From Asterias amurensis (Eukaryota; Echinodermata; Asteroidea; Forcipulatida; Asteriidae): a DNA stretch of 64,000 nucleotides. The stretch's first letter is position 1; each line of letters begins with the position of its first letter. The position numbers and the translations under genes are program-made. The stretch is from positions 15,265,701-15,329,700 of the forward strand of contig NC_092662.1 of assembly GCF_032118995.1 (NCBI RefSeq), given 5' to 3'. Shown piece by piece: positions 42,870 to 55,721 of the stretch. The notes under the pieces are model-generated. The model worked only from the letters and a program-made list of their open reading frames with translations, was not told where the DNA came from and ran no database searches.

Positions 42870-43040
42870 AGGGCCAAATTTCATTAAGCTGTTAAGCAGA
42901 AAATACTGCTTGAAACATTTCTTAGCTAAGCAAAAACTGAGTGGGGCACCAGTCACAACCATGTTAACTTCACTGACTGGTAACCTGTTTCTATTTAGCA
43001 ATACTTTTCTGTGCTTAGCAAGTTTTTGTACGTACAGGCC
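42870..43040. mobile_element. Family D element, copy
   Basis: AGGGCCAAATTTCATTAAGC starts it and tgcttagcaagtttttgta with cgtacaggccc ends it. Confidence 0.5.
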
Positions 43041-43447
43041 CTGAGCCTTAAGCAAAATGAAAGGGGGATAATATTAGAGATGAAAAAAAACACATTATTT
43101 GTTAATATTAGTTTGTATTATTTAAAAGCTATGACTTTTTACAATAACCAGCGTTATTCTTTAGGGGGGTAATGCGAACATAATTGCATTGCTTGTGGGT
43201 GCAATGATTTGATGTTAAATTAAAATTCGGCCTTCTTTGAAGAACTGTGGCAGGACATTTTTAGGCAAAGTATACCTTTGGTTGTTTTAATTGTATCCTG
43301 TAAAAGTTTTTGAGATCACCGAAAATGTAGAGTGGTCATGTCCATGCAGGAAGAATTGGAATACGCAACCTGAGACACGTTTCAGGCATAAAACGTTTCA
43401 CAGATTGTGTGTCTTTTGTATCTTCTCTAAAACCACTTGACTTAATA

Positions 43448-43794
43448 GAGGAACACGTTGCCTTGGATCGGTCAAGTTGGTCTTTGAAAAGCGTTTGTAA
43501 TATGGTTAGAGAGATAGTTTAAAAGTAGAATACAATGATCCACACAAATTTGCTTTGAAATTGTGTGGTTTTCCTTTTACTTTGCGAACTAAGATGGTCG
43601 GTCATTTATGGAAGTCAAAAATTTGACTACCATAAATGGCCGACCGTGTTAGTCGAGGTAAAAGGAAAACCACGCAATTTCGAGTGATACTTGTGTGGAT
43701 CATTACATTCTACTTTTAAAACATGCATTTCATAACAAACAGTTTCGAACGCTTGTTATAGACCAACTCGTCCGATCCAAGGCAACGTGTTCCT
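43448..43794. mobile_element. Family C TTAA element, copy
   Basis: It runs AGGAACACGTTGCCTTGGAT to its inverse before TTAA (43795-43798). The central palindrome is imperfect here. Confidence 0.7.
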
Positions 43795-44434
43795 TTAAAA
43801 TTAAGAGTGATTTGTTTCTCAATATGTTTATACATTATCAAAAGCCGAGTAGTTCTAACTAAGGAAGTTGTTATTACCAAAGGTGTACCATTCTTTATTT
43901 ACCAATATTGGTGTTTGTTTTGTGTATATTTTTGATTTGATTTTCTCTTAGGGGGGAGGGGGGGGGGGTGCATATTTAACCAGTGCTTCCTTTCCATGTG
44001 ATGCTACTCCTTAAAGTTATCAAGAAATTGAACTAGAAACCCACATTAGAAATACATGTTGCTTTTGTTCTTTTGCTACAAATCAAAACGAGCATTGTAT
44101 GAATGTGTACACAGTCCATGTTTAAATGTTAATCTGTTGTTGTTTTCACTTTTAATAATACAAAATCTGATGAATTTTTCACAGGTTGGTTTCAGAGCTT
44201 ATAAAAAAAGTGTAAATAAAACGTGAGGAAAAGAAGAAGAAGACGAAACTATACAGTGATGAACGTGTAAGAAGATTTCCATGTAAGATTACACACTGAT
44301 TATTTTAAAGTTCCTTTCCACAAACCTACAAGTATAAATTTTACCTAAAAAACTCGGTGAGGTGAATGGTATATTGCAGCACTTAAAAAATAAACTATGT
44401 TTTATAAAGAACTGGCTTTGTATTCTTCCTTTAA

Positions 44435-44818
44435 AGACAATGGACACTATTGGTAATTGTCAAAGACCAGTCTTCTCACTTGGTGTATCCCAACATATGC
44501 ATAAAATAACAAACCTGTGGAAATTTGAGCTTGATTGGTCGTCGGTGTTGCGAGATAACTATAAAAGAAAAAACACCCTTGTCGCACAAGTTTTGTGCTT
44601 CCAGATGCTTGATTTCGAGACCTCAAATTCTAAATCTGAGGTCTCGAAATCAAATTCGTTGAAAATTACAATGCACTTCTTTCTCGAAAACTACGTCACT
44701 TCAGAGGGAGTCGTTTCTCACAATGTTTTATACTATCAACCTCTCCCCATTACTCGTAATCAAGAAAGGTTTTACGCTAATAAATATTATGAGTAATTAC
44801 CAATAGTGTCCACTGCCT
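44435..44818 (+). mobile_element. Family A TTAA element, full copy
   Basis: TTAA lies at 44431-44434. It starts AGACAATGGACACTATTGG and ends with the inverse. The central hairpin is intact. Confidence 0.8.
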
Positions 44819-45136
44819 TTAGTTTACGTTCTATAATAATTTCCTTTGGTAAAGAATCCCCAGGTTGTGGGACCTTTGAATTGCTCCTTTGAGAAGAGGA
44901 TAGGATTGTGGGAGAAATGCTTTTGGTACTACGTTAATCAATGCCATTTTAAAAACAAAGCCAAATGTTGATAAAACCGTGTTATAAAATTTGTTAAAAT
45001 AATCATAAAACAATACAAAAGTTGACATAATCATTCGAACAATTATTTGATACTATGAGTTACTCAGTATTGCATAATGATGTTGCTTATTCTCTTAATG
45101 TTTGAGGAATTTAATAAAAAAAAGTATCGAGTTTAA

Positions 45137-45364
45137 ATGCTTCCATATAATTTTGTGATCGTGACATGCTTGTTTGGAATTATTGGTCACAGTGTTGTGA
45201 CTGGAGAAGATGTTTTAGAAGTGTGTCCATGTTTCCTACTTATGTCACCTTTGGGAAACTATTGTTATCGCGTGTGTCATTTTTCGGGATTTTCACTTTC
45301 TCAAAATCTCTTCGAGCCTTCAAATTCAAATACTAGAGTGTGGAAATTAAAAGCGCCCTTCTAG
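45137..45364 (+). CDS. Possible small secreted Cys-rich ORF or first exon
   Basis: This 75-aa frame starts with ATG and a hydrophobic leader (FVIVTCLFGIIGHSVVTG) that resembles a signal peptide. It is followed by VCPCFLLMSPLGNYCYRV, a pattern like the start of a C-type lectin domain (C-P-x-W...G..CYR). The frame later loses this likeness, and a possible donor (CGC|gtgtgt) lies at about 45270. No further lectin exons are seen downstream in the window. It may be a gene fragment or chance. Confidence 0.22.
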   Translation: MLPYNFVIVTCLFGIIGHSVVTGEDVLEVCPCFLLMSPLGNYCYRVCHFSGFSLSQNLFEPSNSNTRVWKLKAPF

Positions 45365-45854
45365 ATCAAAAAGAAAAACCAAGGATTTGGGTAATTTGTT
45401 AAGTTAAGTGATATACTCGCGTCTTAGCAATTGGAAGACACCCTACTCAAAATTAAACAAACATTGACATTATCTAAAATAATATTCCCAACTGGAAATG
45501 ACATTTTCCATCATTCTCTAAACTCACTCTGTATACATTCATCTTTCAGGAAATCTCAGCATGCACATGATGTAGATCTTAAGATGGTTTCCGGCCCGGG
45601 GCTCAATTGTGGGCGGACAAGGACCCTTGTCTTTGTCCTACTAAATAAAGTATGGTCCACCTACCATCTTACAAGGTGGGCCCACCGTCATGCCCCCCCC
45701 CCCCCCCCTTCCCCCTCCAAAACACCGCCCTCAGCATTTTTTTTTAAATAGAGTATACTGCTCATCTGCATTCATGTAGGCCTAGGTTGCATGTTTACTT
45801 TCAAATAAAACTTAGTACCTATCCACACACCCATCTTATATTAGATCTATATTA

Positions 45855-46004
45855 GATCAACGAAAAAGTATCAACAAATAAGTATCTACGAAAAAGTATC
45901 AACGAATAAGTATCTACGAAAAAGTATCTACGAAAAAGCATCTACGAAAAAGTATCTACGAAAAGTATCAACGAAAAGTATCAACGAAAAAGTATCTACG
46001 AAAT
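45855..46004 (+). repeat. 14-16 bp minisatellite
   Basis: About ten imperfect copies of 'aacgaaaaagtatct', with 'aataagtatct' variants, lie in tandem. Confidence 0.85.
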
Positions 46005-46254
46005 GTATAAGCTTTTGAAAAATAAATTATGTCCACAAAACTTTTGACTAAGCACAAGCAAACCATGTTGTATAAAGTAATTAAAGTAAACACACATCAG
46101 AAAAAAAAGACAAAAGTTACAAGCAGCTTAGCCGAAAAGAGTGCCAAATCTAAAACAAATATGCAGATTAGTTTCTATTTTACAAGGTTATGAGAATATT
46201 CTAAGAATGGGCAGACGAAGGTCGTTCTGTGCACAATAAATACCCCATTGTTAA

Positions 46255-46595
46255 AGCCATTGGACACTTTCTGAATAGGACAACAATTAAAAGCTCACAG
46301 ATTTACAAATAGCTTACAGGGTTTGAAATATTATTCCACAAATTAAATGCTTTCCTTTTTGAGAAAACATTAAAGCAATTATAAATTCTCGATATCGAGA
46401 ATAACGGATTTTGTTTAAACACAATGTCATGACACGGCAAAACTTGCGGAAACAAGGGTAGGTTTTCCCGGGGTTATTTTCTCCCGACTCCGATGACCGA
46501 TTGAGCCTGAATTTTCACAGGTTTGTTATTTTAAATTGTGATACACGAAGTGTTTGCCTTTGGACAGTACTGTTTACCGATGTTGTGCGATTGCT
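46255..46595 (+). mobile_element. Family B TTAA element, copy
   Basis: TTAA lies at 46251-46254 and 46596-46599. Internal sequence matches copy 1, with a small deletion near 46325. Confidence 0.75.
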
Positions 46596-46699
46596 TTAAT
46601 CTTAAAACGTTGTTCTGCCTGTCTCTGTTTTTGTAGAATGGCAGGATATCCCCCCGTGTTGACCCTTGAGCGATTATGGTTACGAGTAAATTAAGCCAG

Positions 46700-46995
46700 T
46701 ATTAAGAAGGGGGCAAACCCTCTAATACATTTCAAAAACCTACGCGAAGTATTTTAAGTTTTCTTCTGATGGGACATCGAGTTTCATCACGCAAACTTTT
46801 TTAAAAGAAGACAACTCTCTGGAACAATCTCAATCTATAACTTCCTTTGAATCATTCAACAGTGCCCTGAAAACCGCCTCTGATGTATAATATACGCATT
46901 TTTTGTTTACCCATGCTTGTATAATTTAATTAATATGTTATTTATTTGATATAATTTGTAAAGCGCCTAGGGATAGCTTTAAATTGGGCGCTAAT
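46700..46995 (+). mobile_element. LINE 3' tail
   Basis: A frame reading SLEQSQSITSFESFNSALKT, followed by 'tgtaaagcgcctagggatag' and 'gggcgctaatataaat', has the layout of an L2/CR1-type LINE end. Only the last coding residues and 3' UTR remain. Confidence 0.45.
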
Positions 46996-47401
46996 ATAAA
47001 TCAACGAAACTACCGATCATGTGCATTTTCTGATGTTTTTTTTTAGAGCATAGTGGAGCCTACGTGCTAAATTAGTTTACAGATGCATCTTTCTGCATAA
47101 AACCAGAGGTATCTCGAGTTCACTTGAAGCAAATTCTATGGATCGAAAACTTAAAAAGAAAATTATATCTTTTTTAAATCACAATGCTATGAGTTATTAT
47201 GTTATATTAGTTATAATCGGTTTTATCTCGCGCTTTACACACCCGAAGGCCGTAAAGCGCTTCCAACATTATCATTTAATTAATTCAATCTCAACTCCCT
47301 GGGGAGTATACGGTACAGACTGTGCACTAAATCAATCACAAGAACCATCTCTGCCCTCACAGGTTCCCAATAATAAATTTCCTTTACCCCTGGGTTGTTA
47401 A

Positions 47402-47767
47402 AGCCATTGGACACTTTCGGTAAACAGTATTGTCCAAAGGCCCACACTTCGTGTATCGCAACTTATATATAAAATAAACCTGTGAAAATTTAGGCTCAAT
47501 CGGTCTACGGAGTCGGGAGAAAATAACGGGAAAACCCACCCTTGTTTCCGCACGTTTCGCCGTGTCATGACATGTGTTTACTATAATATCCGTAATTCTC
47601 GATGTCGAGAATTGACAATTGTTTTAATGTTTTCTCAAAAAGTAAAGCATTTCATGGAATAATATTTCAAGAGAAGTCTTTTACCATTACCTTCTGTAAA
47701 CCCTGTAAGTTATTTGTAAATCTGTGATTTTTTATTTATTTTTCTGTTCCGAAAGTGTATAATGGCT
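47402..47767 (-). mobile_element. Family B TTAA element, copy
   Basis: It is an inverted copy with TTAA at 47398-47401. It ends at gtgtataatggct followed by TTAG. Confidence 0.7.
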
Positions 47768-48104
47768 TTAGTTGGGGAACAAGTTGCCTTCTTTAGTTAA
47801 ACAAGTTAACTTTCCTTATAGCCATGGAGTTAGATACAAAAACCTACATACTATTGTTATGGTTCACGCATTATGACTTTACCCTAGCTCGTGTACTGCA
47901 CATAAGTGCAGATTTATGTATCAATTAAGTACGACTATACTCCTCTGGAGATGTTATTCGATGTAGATAGTTCAAAAGGCTTGTGAGCTGAATATTAAAT
48001 CTCTTTCTAAATAGTGTAACAGGAATGATGATTGGTTTATTTGAACCAGTGGCCTTTTTTTACAGGGACGAACGGGGAAACCCACGCAGTCAGGAAGGGA
48101 CTGG

Positions 48105-48225
48105 ACACAACCCAATACACATGCAAATTTCCGGTCCGGGAATCGAACCGGGGTCCAACGAGGTGGTGAATGGCTAGGCAGGGACAGAAACCATTCAGCC
48201 AAACCGACTGCTATACTTGGGCCGG
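48105..48225 (-). mobile_element. SINE with Leu/Ser-type tRNA head
   Basis: On the minus strand GCAGTCGGTTTGGCTGAATGG serves as the A-box region and CCCGGTTCGATTCCCGG is a perfect B box with T stem. The long gap between them fits a class II tRNA origin. It is bordered by a 17-bp G run at about 48224-48241. Confidence 0.55.
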
Positions 48226-50437
48226 GGGGGGGGGGGGGGGGTAATACAATTCAAAACAAAGTGTTTTGTAGGCCTACATGTAGACTAATAATAGTTGGTC
48301 TCAATGTGGAATGTGTGTACCTTTTGTTACAGAGTGCGTTGCTCACGTGTATTACATAACATCCAAATATAGCGCCCGCTGCTCTAACACGCGTTTTAGC
48401 ATAGCATAGCGATACAGACGCCATCTTGATATAACATTGCAATGGGAAAGGACAACAATTGAAAGGTTTCATGCAAATGGTGTGGGTTTATTATAAGAAT
48501 ATCAAAGAGTGTCATTACCTTAAATCCAAACCTTGGAACTGTTGGTGGATTATAGTTGATACACGGAGTAGGAAGGGCAGAAACTTCGGTTTTTCTTTGC
48601 AAATAATCACGGCGACTCGGCACCACACCAATCTCATCTTCGCAAAATAGAGATGGTCCGTCAAAAGAGGGCGCTCCAAATGGGGGGGGGGGGGGGTACC
48701 TCCAAACCCGGGGGTACTGGACAGATTTTGTTTTCAATACCATTGGCATCACACTATCCAGTGTCCAGAAACACTCACATGCGTTTTGACGTTCAAAAAA
48801 AGGCTCATTGAAATTTATAACAATTACTCATAGATTTTAGCAAAACATAAGTTCTAAACGTTCAAGCTTTCACACTGGATGATATATTTCGACTTTGGAC
48901 AGACCCGAAGTTGAGGTGTAAAAACTTCCACTAAGTCTAAATGTGCGACTGCTTTTAATAAATGTGCTTGAGCAAAACAAATCAGTTGGTGAATTCCATC
49001 ACAAAAGTGTTTCGCGGTAAAAAGCGAACAAGCACCCTCCGTCTCCAAAATAGCTCCACTCGACAAAATCCAGAGGTGATTTCCTTCAACTGCAATCGCG
49101 CCAAAAATAAAACCTTGTTCTCATTATTTGTGTCTTTGGTGTATCTAAATGGAGCGAACAATCGGAATGGAAGCTAATTGAGATAAGCAAACAGTCCGGT
49201 TGTTTTTTCGAAACATTTTATTTATTTATTTATTTATTTATTTTTTATTTATTTTTTTTTTTTTTTGGGGGGGGGGGGCGCAGTAAAGACCACTCTCTTA
49301 CAGTTTGCTGACCTGTGTCACTTGGTATTGTTGTCACTATTACAAAAATGTGACTTTTGGGGAGAGAAAGTATAAAGTTGCCTTTTATTACTCTCAAAGA
49401 TCAAAGATCGCATGGCCTCGCGTTTCAAGCCTATACAGAGTGTCCTTCGAGACACACTCTGCTAGGGTCGAAACGTCGGGCCTAAGATTTTTTGCATGTT
49501 ATGCGTAGGTTGCAATTAAGCTAAATCAAAACTCTTTGCATAATTCATACCAACAAACACCAAAAACACACTAACATTCTTTTCGAGGATCTATCGACTT
49601 TACGAGTCAGCCATAATGTGTTCAAAATAAAATTGGCTAGAACATGAGCCCGACTTCATAAAGCTGTTCAGCAGAAAATATTGCTCGATACATGAACAAT
49701 TTCTCTGCTTAGCAAAAAACAATTGAGTGGCCGGCACCAGTCGCATAACTATAAACTTTACGTAACTTGGCTGGTAACCTGTTTCTGTTTAGCCATACTT
49801 TAAGCGCTGTGCTTAGCAAGTTTTTATGAAATTGGGCCCAGCTAGTTTATGTTTATTTAATGTGGTCTGATGTGCGAACGTTAAATCAACATTCCATTTG
49901 AGTTTCTCGACAGAACGTAATCACATCAAATAAAACTTTTTTTTTCCCAAACAAAACGTGCACTAACACAACACCGCAAGCACGAATTCGATAATACAGA
50001 AGTAATTGTATTACCAAATGCACACATTTGACCTATGGATTTCTAATACCCATGCCTCAACAGTGTTTAGAAAAAAAGGGTCTCGTGAAAACGGACCCCT
50101 TCGCTGAGAAAATTTGACGCCGTGTCCCAGCGCTTCGGGACGGTGTAATGTTTCTGACTGCGTAACCCGGTGAGTGTTACTTACATGTTCAGCATGTAAC
50201 TTAATCCTTTGATGAGCTTAAATAGGGAAAACATATCCATATAGTTGAAGGGAAGTTGGGGTCTCAAAAGCTTATCTTACAATATTATTTTCAATAGAGA
50301 CAGTTTCGATCATTGAGATATGAAGCTGTTACAATTTTTGTATTGCTGTAGGCTATTACTGCTAGAATCATGAGTGAAATTAAACCGGGTATATCTATCG
50401 CTAAACGGAATTGAGTAAAACCCAAACAGTCATTTAA
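48226..50437. other. Gene-free stretch with simple repeats
   Basis: I find no gene. It contains G homopolymers (about 48680-48697 and 49266-49279), a T-rich TTTA run (about 49213-49265), a palindrome F arm (49424-49505) and a family D copy (49645-49839). Confidence 0.4.
49645..49839. mobile_element. Family D element, copy
   Basis: GAGCCCGACTTCATAAAGC starts it and tatgaaattgggccc ends it. Internal tgcttagcaa pairs are present. Confidence 0.65.
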
Positions 50438-50818
50438 AGACAGTGGACACTATTGGTAATTGTCAGAGACTAGTCTTCACAGTTGGTGTATCTCAACATA
50501 TGCATAAAATAACAAACCTGTGAAAATTTGAGCTCAATCGGTCGTTGAATTTGCGAGATAATAATGAAAGAAAGAAAAACACCCTTGTCACACGAAGTTG
50601 TGTGCTTTCTGATGCTTGATTTCGAGACCCCAAATTCTAAACTTGAGGTCTCGAAATCAAATTCGTGGAAAATTACTTCTTTCTCGAAAACTACGTCACT
50701 TCAGAGGGAGCTGTTTCTCACAATGTTTTATACCATCTATTTCTCCCCATTACATGTAATCCAGAAAGATTTTATGATGATAAATATTTTGAGTAATTAC
50801 CAATAGTGTCCACTGCCT
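50438..50818 (+). mobile_element. Family A TTAA element, full copy
   Basis: TTAA lies at 50434-50437 and 50819-50822. Sequence is close to the 21418 and 44435 copies. Confidence 0.8.
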
Positions 50819-50902
50819 TTAAAAAAGTGCTGTTATTTGTTGTGATGGCATAACAGTTATTCTAGGCACAGTGTGATTTAGACTGAAACGATTATACAAA
50901 CT

Positions 50903-51148
50903 TGGGCCCGAATTCATTGCCCATGTTTACCGCAAGAAAGAATGAGACCTTTAACGGAAACGACAATTCCGCGCTTACGTCAAGCGCATTTCACGGGTTA
51001 GCGAGGAATTTTCGCTTATGGGCACATGCGTACTCCACGTTAGGCAATATCCGCTAACACATTATATTATAGCTATATCACAGAAATTTGGCGCTTGCAC
51101 AGGAAGCGAATCAGTGGTAAGCACTGAGCCATGAAAACGGGGCCCAGC
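50903..51148. mobile_element. Small inverted-repeat element
   Basis: It runs GGGCCCGAATTCAT to ATGAAAACGGGGCCC, with subterminal 'ccatgtttaccgcaag' and inner 'gtaagcactgagcc' arms. It seems related to family D termini but differs in body. Confidence 0.45.
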
Positions 51149-51576
51149 CGTTGATTTCACCAAACTTTTCCTAACCTAACATTGCTGTATACGATTTGTG
51201 CAAGTGGCGAATCCATGCAAGTGGCGAATTGCCAAACTTGATGCAACATTTTAGTACTAAAACCAAAAATTAAAATCACTCATTCCATTCAATCCATTAT
51301 GATAATTAACTTTAATATTTATCTTTATTCCTCGACAAAATCCCTCAGCGAAGCATACAATATTATATTACAGTTCAACATCAACATCAATAATAACTTA
51401 CATTTATTTACATGAATATAAACGTGATATAAATATTGTTTTGGTTCGTCTGTAGACATTTTGCTTTTGTACAAATGTATATATATATTTATGCTTTCTT
51501 GAAGAGTAATTATAATTAACCTTTGAGCTCTCTGAGTAAAGTATTTATGGGTACCGTTATTTGCAACCCACATCGT

Positions 51577-51792
51577 GTAAAGCCCCTTTCACACCAGAGC
51601 AATTTAGCAAGGGTCCCTTGCTAAATTGTAGCATGGTTGCACATACAAGATGTACCTCGTGTGAAAGAACAAAAAAAAGTTTCTCCGTCCAGGTTCTCTT
51701 GAAAAATCTTGTCAGACATTGCTACATTTTAAACCATTCTAATTTTTAACAAGGGACCCCAATTAATTTGCTGTCGTGTGAATGGCACTTAA
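51577..51792. mobile_element. Small inverted-repeat element
   Basis: Left gccCCTTTCACACCAGAGC and right tcgtgtgaatggcactta are imperfect inverse ends. Internal 'tttagcaagggtcccttg' and 'aacaagggaccccaattaa' pair. It has no coding capacity. Confidence 0.45.
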
Positions 51793-52519
51793 GTTTTATG
51801 TACAAGTAACCAGAACCGCGCAAGAAAGTCTTGAATAAACTATGCAGGTTTTGCACGTATTTAGACACAACTTTTGTATAAAAAAAAAACATTTTATGTA
51901 GCCGCCTTTAACTGTAGGGTAAAACGAATCTTATGTATGTATTTGACAGTATAGAGAACAAAACTAAATTTTGCGTTTCAACAATTTTTGTTCCCTCATC
52001 CACTTATAAGATTCTCATGATATTACACAAGCCGGCAATGATTGCAATACACCCCGAAAATCTCCATAAATTGCACACCCGCCATTCAAAGTTTCAAATC
52101 CTATTTGAAAATAAAATTTAATACAAGTTTAATCACCAAAATGTTAGATATAAAAACAAATAATAAAAAAAAATATGTAAAAAAATAAAAATGTTTACGA
52201 ATAACAAGAGTCAACTATATTATATGATACAATGAGTGACAACAGACAAACGAACTAATTCATTTTTGAAAATAAAATTACCCACAGCAATTTTTTATGA
52301 ATATAAATACATTTGGAATGTTCACACAATACAATAATTGTAAAAAAAAAACATTAAAAAAAAATACCATAAACACTAAACTAAAACTTGGGACGAGGGT
52401 TCATTTTGTTTAGAAACCCAATTGCGAATCACGCCCGATTCTGTGCAATACAAACTAAGGTATACTGATATGCACGTCAGTTGGGCAAATTATTCCCAAT
52501 TAGGAAAAAAGTGTAAGAT
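51793..52519. other. AT-rich stretch
   Basis: This is very AT-rich, with poly-A runs at 52140-52190 and 52345-52370. No gene is seen. Confidence 0.4.
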
Positions 52520-52950
52520 CAGTGTGTGCTACCAACAATAACGTATTGAGCAGAAACAGTGACAACAACAATACTGATAGAGCAAAAACTCAGCACAACA
52601 CAATGAGCAATGGAGAGACAAAAATGCTACATATCTCAATTAGAGACAAGATTGCACAGAAATGTGAACGAAAACTGAGGAGAAATCACAAGGACAATAA
52701 AACTATAGCTAACAGAGATGGGCTGGACACACTGACCGAAGAAATGACAACAGATGGACAACAAGAATAATGGACTTGCAACCAAAGTCAGGAAAAAGGA
52801 AAAGATGTAGACAGAGAAGAAGATGGAGAGATGACATCAGGGTTTATAAAGGAACAACATGGACCAGAACTACAAGAAATAAAAGCGAATGGCGTCTAGA
52901 TGGGGAGGGCTACATCTTACACTGGATGAACACAAAGCCGAAATGATGAT
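52520..52950 (+). mobile_element. LINE reverse transcriptase 3' end
   Basis: From about 52748 one frame reads RWTTRIMDLQPKSGKRKRC, then RRRWRDDI, then TWTRTTRNKSEWRLDGEGYI and stops (TGA) at about 52945. This is the typical end of non-LTR retrotransposon polyproteins (W..R...W...R..RRW.DDI...W.R.A..R..W). Upstream sequence is degraded. It is a truncated copy. Confidence 0.65.
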
Positions 52951-53129
52951 GGTGTGAAAGCTATTAAAAGGTGCATGGATAGAGTGAAATGAAAATCAGT
53001 TTCCGCAAAAAAGGAAAGAGACAAGAGTAATTTCGCCAGATGTTTGCTTATCGCAGCTTTCATCTCACACGCTGGTTAAACAGTTTCATTTGTATGATAG
53101 CTCACGGGAAAGCACCAACCGGCAAGGGC

Positions 53130-53235
53130 ATAATTAACTGTGGTTTTACCCATACACACCGATGTGTGTTAGCACTGTATACTCGGTACTTCTGCGAGCT
53201 CTGTGAAGAAAAAAAAAACACAGGCATTTTATTTG
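53130..53235 (-). mobile_element. SINE body fragment
   Basis: 'cacaccgatgtgtgttagc' and 'actcggtacttctgcgagc' match the body of the SINE copies at 32925 and 33245. The tRNA-like head is absent. Confidence 0.55.
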
Positions 53236-53730
53236 GGTAAGGTCTGATTAACCGGTTGATTGATGTATTCCTTTTAATACAAATAACCAGCACACTCGAC
53301 CCAGAGACGTTATTTCTGCAACATCTTGACCGTGTTTATTGATGCCATAAGCTCTACAGTCAAACCAACCCATTGATCAAAATAGACGGCGATGATCTTT
53401 GTAAAATGGGTTAAGGCTATGTAAATAAAGGGGTTTGAAGCACCGGGATGATCAGATGTTTTTGATTGATGTTTTAGTCGCGCAAAACGGCCCACTTATT
53501 AATAAAGTTATTGCAGTACTTAAATTGTATACCATTTTAAAGTGGTTACCTGCTACGTTTAGACGTACAAATCACCACACCGGCATTCTGATTCATCACA
53601 TTTCCCCAACTCACTCTATTTCTCACTCCGAAATATTAACATGATCTAAAGCGCCCTCTCTCGTTCTTATTCCCATGTCTCATTCACTTTTAATCTCTTC
53701 ACACTCTCTCGTGACTTGACGACTTAATAA

Positions 53731-54082
53731 AGGCACTGGACACATTCGGTAAAGTGTTAAAGACCAGTATTCTTACTTGGTGTATCCCATCATTGCATAC
53801 AAATCTGTGGAAATTTTTGCTCAATATGGCCGTCAAATTTGCAAGAGATTGATGAAAAAAAGATTGCTTTGTGTCTCTTTCAATTGCACATTATAAAAGG
53901 CTTCAGCTGAAGTCTAATTATTTGAGTGAGAAATTATCTCTTTATCAACGAAAACTTCGTTACTTCAGAGGAAGTCGTTTCTCTCAATGTTTTATACTAT
54001 CAACAGGTCCCATTGCTCGTTACCAAGTAAGTTTTTATGCTAACATTTGTTTTGGTTAATTTACCAATAGTGTCCACTGCCG
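53731..54082 (+). mobile_element. Family A TTAA element, copy
   Basis: It starts aggcactggacacattcgg and ends gtgtccactgccg before TTAA. A separate end fragment lies at 54221-54278. Confidence 0.65.
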
Positions 54083-54278
54083 TTAAATGAGCAGTTAATT
54101 CATTTACAACCACTGAACAAATCATCCATTTCGCGTATTGTTTGCCGTACATGAGCAGTCTCATCTCTACAACATCCACTGAAATAATTTCTAACTGACT
54201 AGAGCCTGGGAAATGCACTAAGTAAGTTTTTATGCTACAACATGTACAACATGTAATTACCAAAAGTATCCAGTGCCT

Positions 54279-55680
54279 TTAACTGGCCAGACAGCACTCC
54301 GCGAACATCACACACAAAAGAAAACAAAATCGATGGCAACCTCTCGAGAGGAAGTTTACCTGCTCCGAATGTGGATCTTCGATTAGAGCCTCCCCTGGAT
54401 TGAAATACCCCCACAGCACCGAAGCGTGCCTGCGCAAGACTAAAATACAGAGCAATGTTGTGGGTAACCCCGCGGGGGGTCACCAGTAAAAGAAAACCCC
54501 GCGAAGACTTTCAACCGTTGATCCCTCGGTCTAGATATTAGTATGTACGAATTAGATTGTTTGTAGAAATGTATCGAGTTACCGGCAGGTGGAAATGCGT
54601 ATCATTTTGACTTTTTGGAAACTGAGGCCGTTTCCGATTTTACAACTAAATGGCTATGGCTGATGCTAAGTGCTTAGCCAAGGACGTCCTATACTTGATG
54701 GTGAGAAAATCTTGCCGTAGCCGTAGCTTTATCCGCTAACTCGGACACGGCCTAAGGCTTGGACAAGAAAGAAGTTACAGCCTTCATGTTCTCGCGGAGA
54801 TAAGGACAGTACTTTTTTGTGTAATTTTTCCCGTGAGTTTTTTTCTTAGAGTGTAAGAAACAAATACAAGATAGCTGCACATGAGTAAGAAGATCGGTTA
54901 CGAGTGATGTATAATATTAATATAATAATACAATAAAACCATTCTTATATAGCGCATAATATCACCGTGAGGTCCCGCATGCAAAACAATAATTGTCTAA
55001 ACACACAACCTTTGTATAAAAAACCTGCCTAAATCGGTACCTGCCTAAATCGGTTGGGTAAAACTCATCTTACATTTGACAGTTAGCAAACAAAACAAGA
55101 TTTTGTGTTTTCAACATTTGTTTTCCCCTTCACTTACTTTTCTCATAACATTTCACAAACCGGCAGTGATTACAAACAAAGAGTTGTTTAATTTTATATA
55201 ACAAAACTCGGCTGCTACAAAACTGTATCGAGTAATTACCGACAAGTGGAAATGGGTTCCAATTTGACTTTTAGGAAACTATTCCTTTGGACATGTTTGT
55301 TACAGTGTTCAGATTTTCCCCCAGAGATAGGGAAAGTAATGCCAGTTTTTTGTTGTCTCTAAAAATTAAGTGAGATACCAGTATTTGATATCAGTTTATA
55401 ACAGCGATTTGATATCCGCTCTCTTTAAAGCCACAATAAATTCATCCACTTATACATTTTGTACACAACTTTTATATACATTGTTTTTTAATACAAATCT
55501 TCACACTTTTATTACAGATTTACAGTCACAAAGACAGTGAGCTCTTTCTTAAATATTATTATAATATACAAAATATTAAACATTTTTTTATGGTAAGAAA
55601 TACATGTTTCTTTGCCTCTTAATATTATGCAATCGGTTTGGAAAATAAACTCTTTGTCAAGTGGCACCAGAAACGAAGGC
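54279..55680. other. Gene-free stretch
   Basis: It contains a small imperfect inverted-repeat element at 54624-54757 (gaggccgtttccgat ... tcggacacggccta). The rest is AT-rich unique sequence with no coding frame. Confidence 0.4.
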
Positions 55681-55686
55681 TTTATT
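55681..55686 (-). terminator. Poly(A) signal of GPCR gene
   Basis: TTTATT on the plus strand gives AATAAA on the minus strand, about 36 bp past the receptor stop codon. Confidence 0.5.
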
Positions 55687-55721
55687 TCGCAAAAACCTTT
55701 CGGCTGTTGAACGGAGGATTT

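Larger units (their letters stand above)
42341..44434 (+). other. CIZ1-like 3' UTR or intergenic stretch
   Basis: There is no coding frame of substance. AATAAA motifs lie at 42728-42733 and 44215-44220, and either could end the transcript. A family D copy lies at 42870-43040 and a family C copy at 43448-43794. Confidence 0.45.

Noticed and set aside
45431..45751. 106-aa plus-strand frame
   Set aside because: It lacks an ATG start, ends in a Pro run from a C homopolymer and shows no domain.
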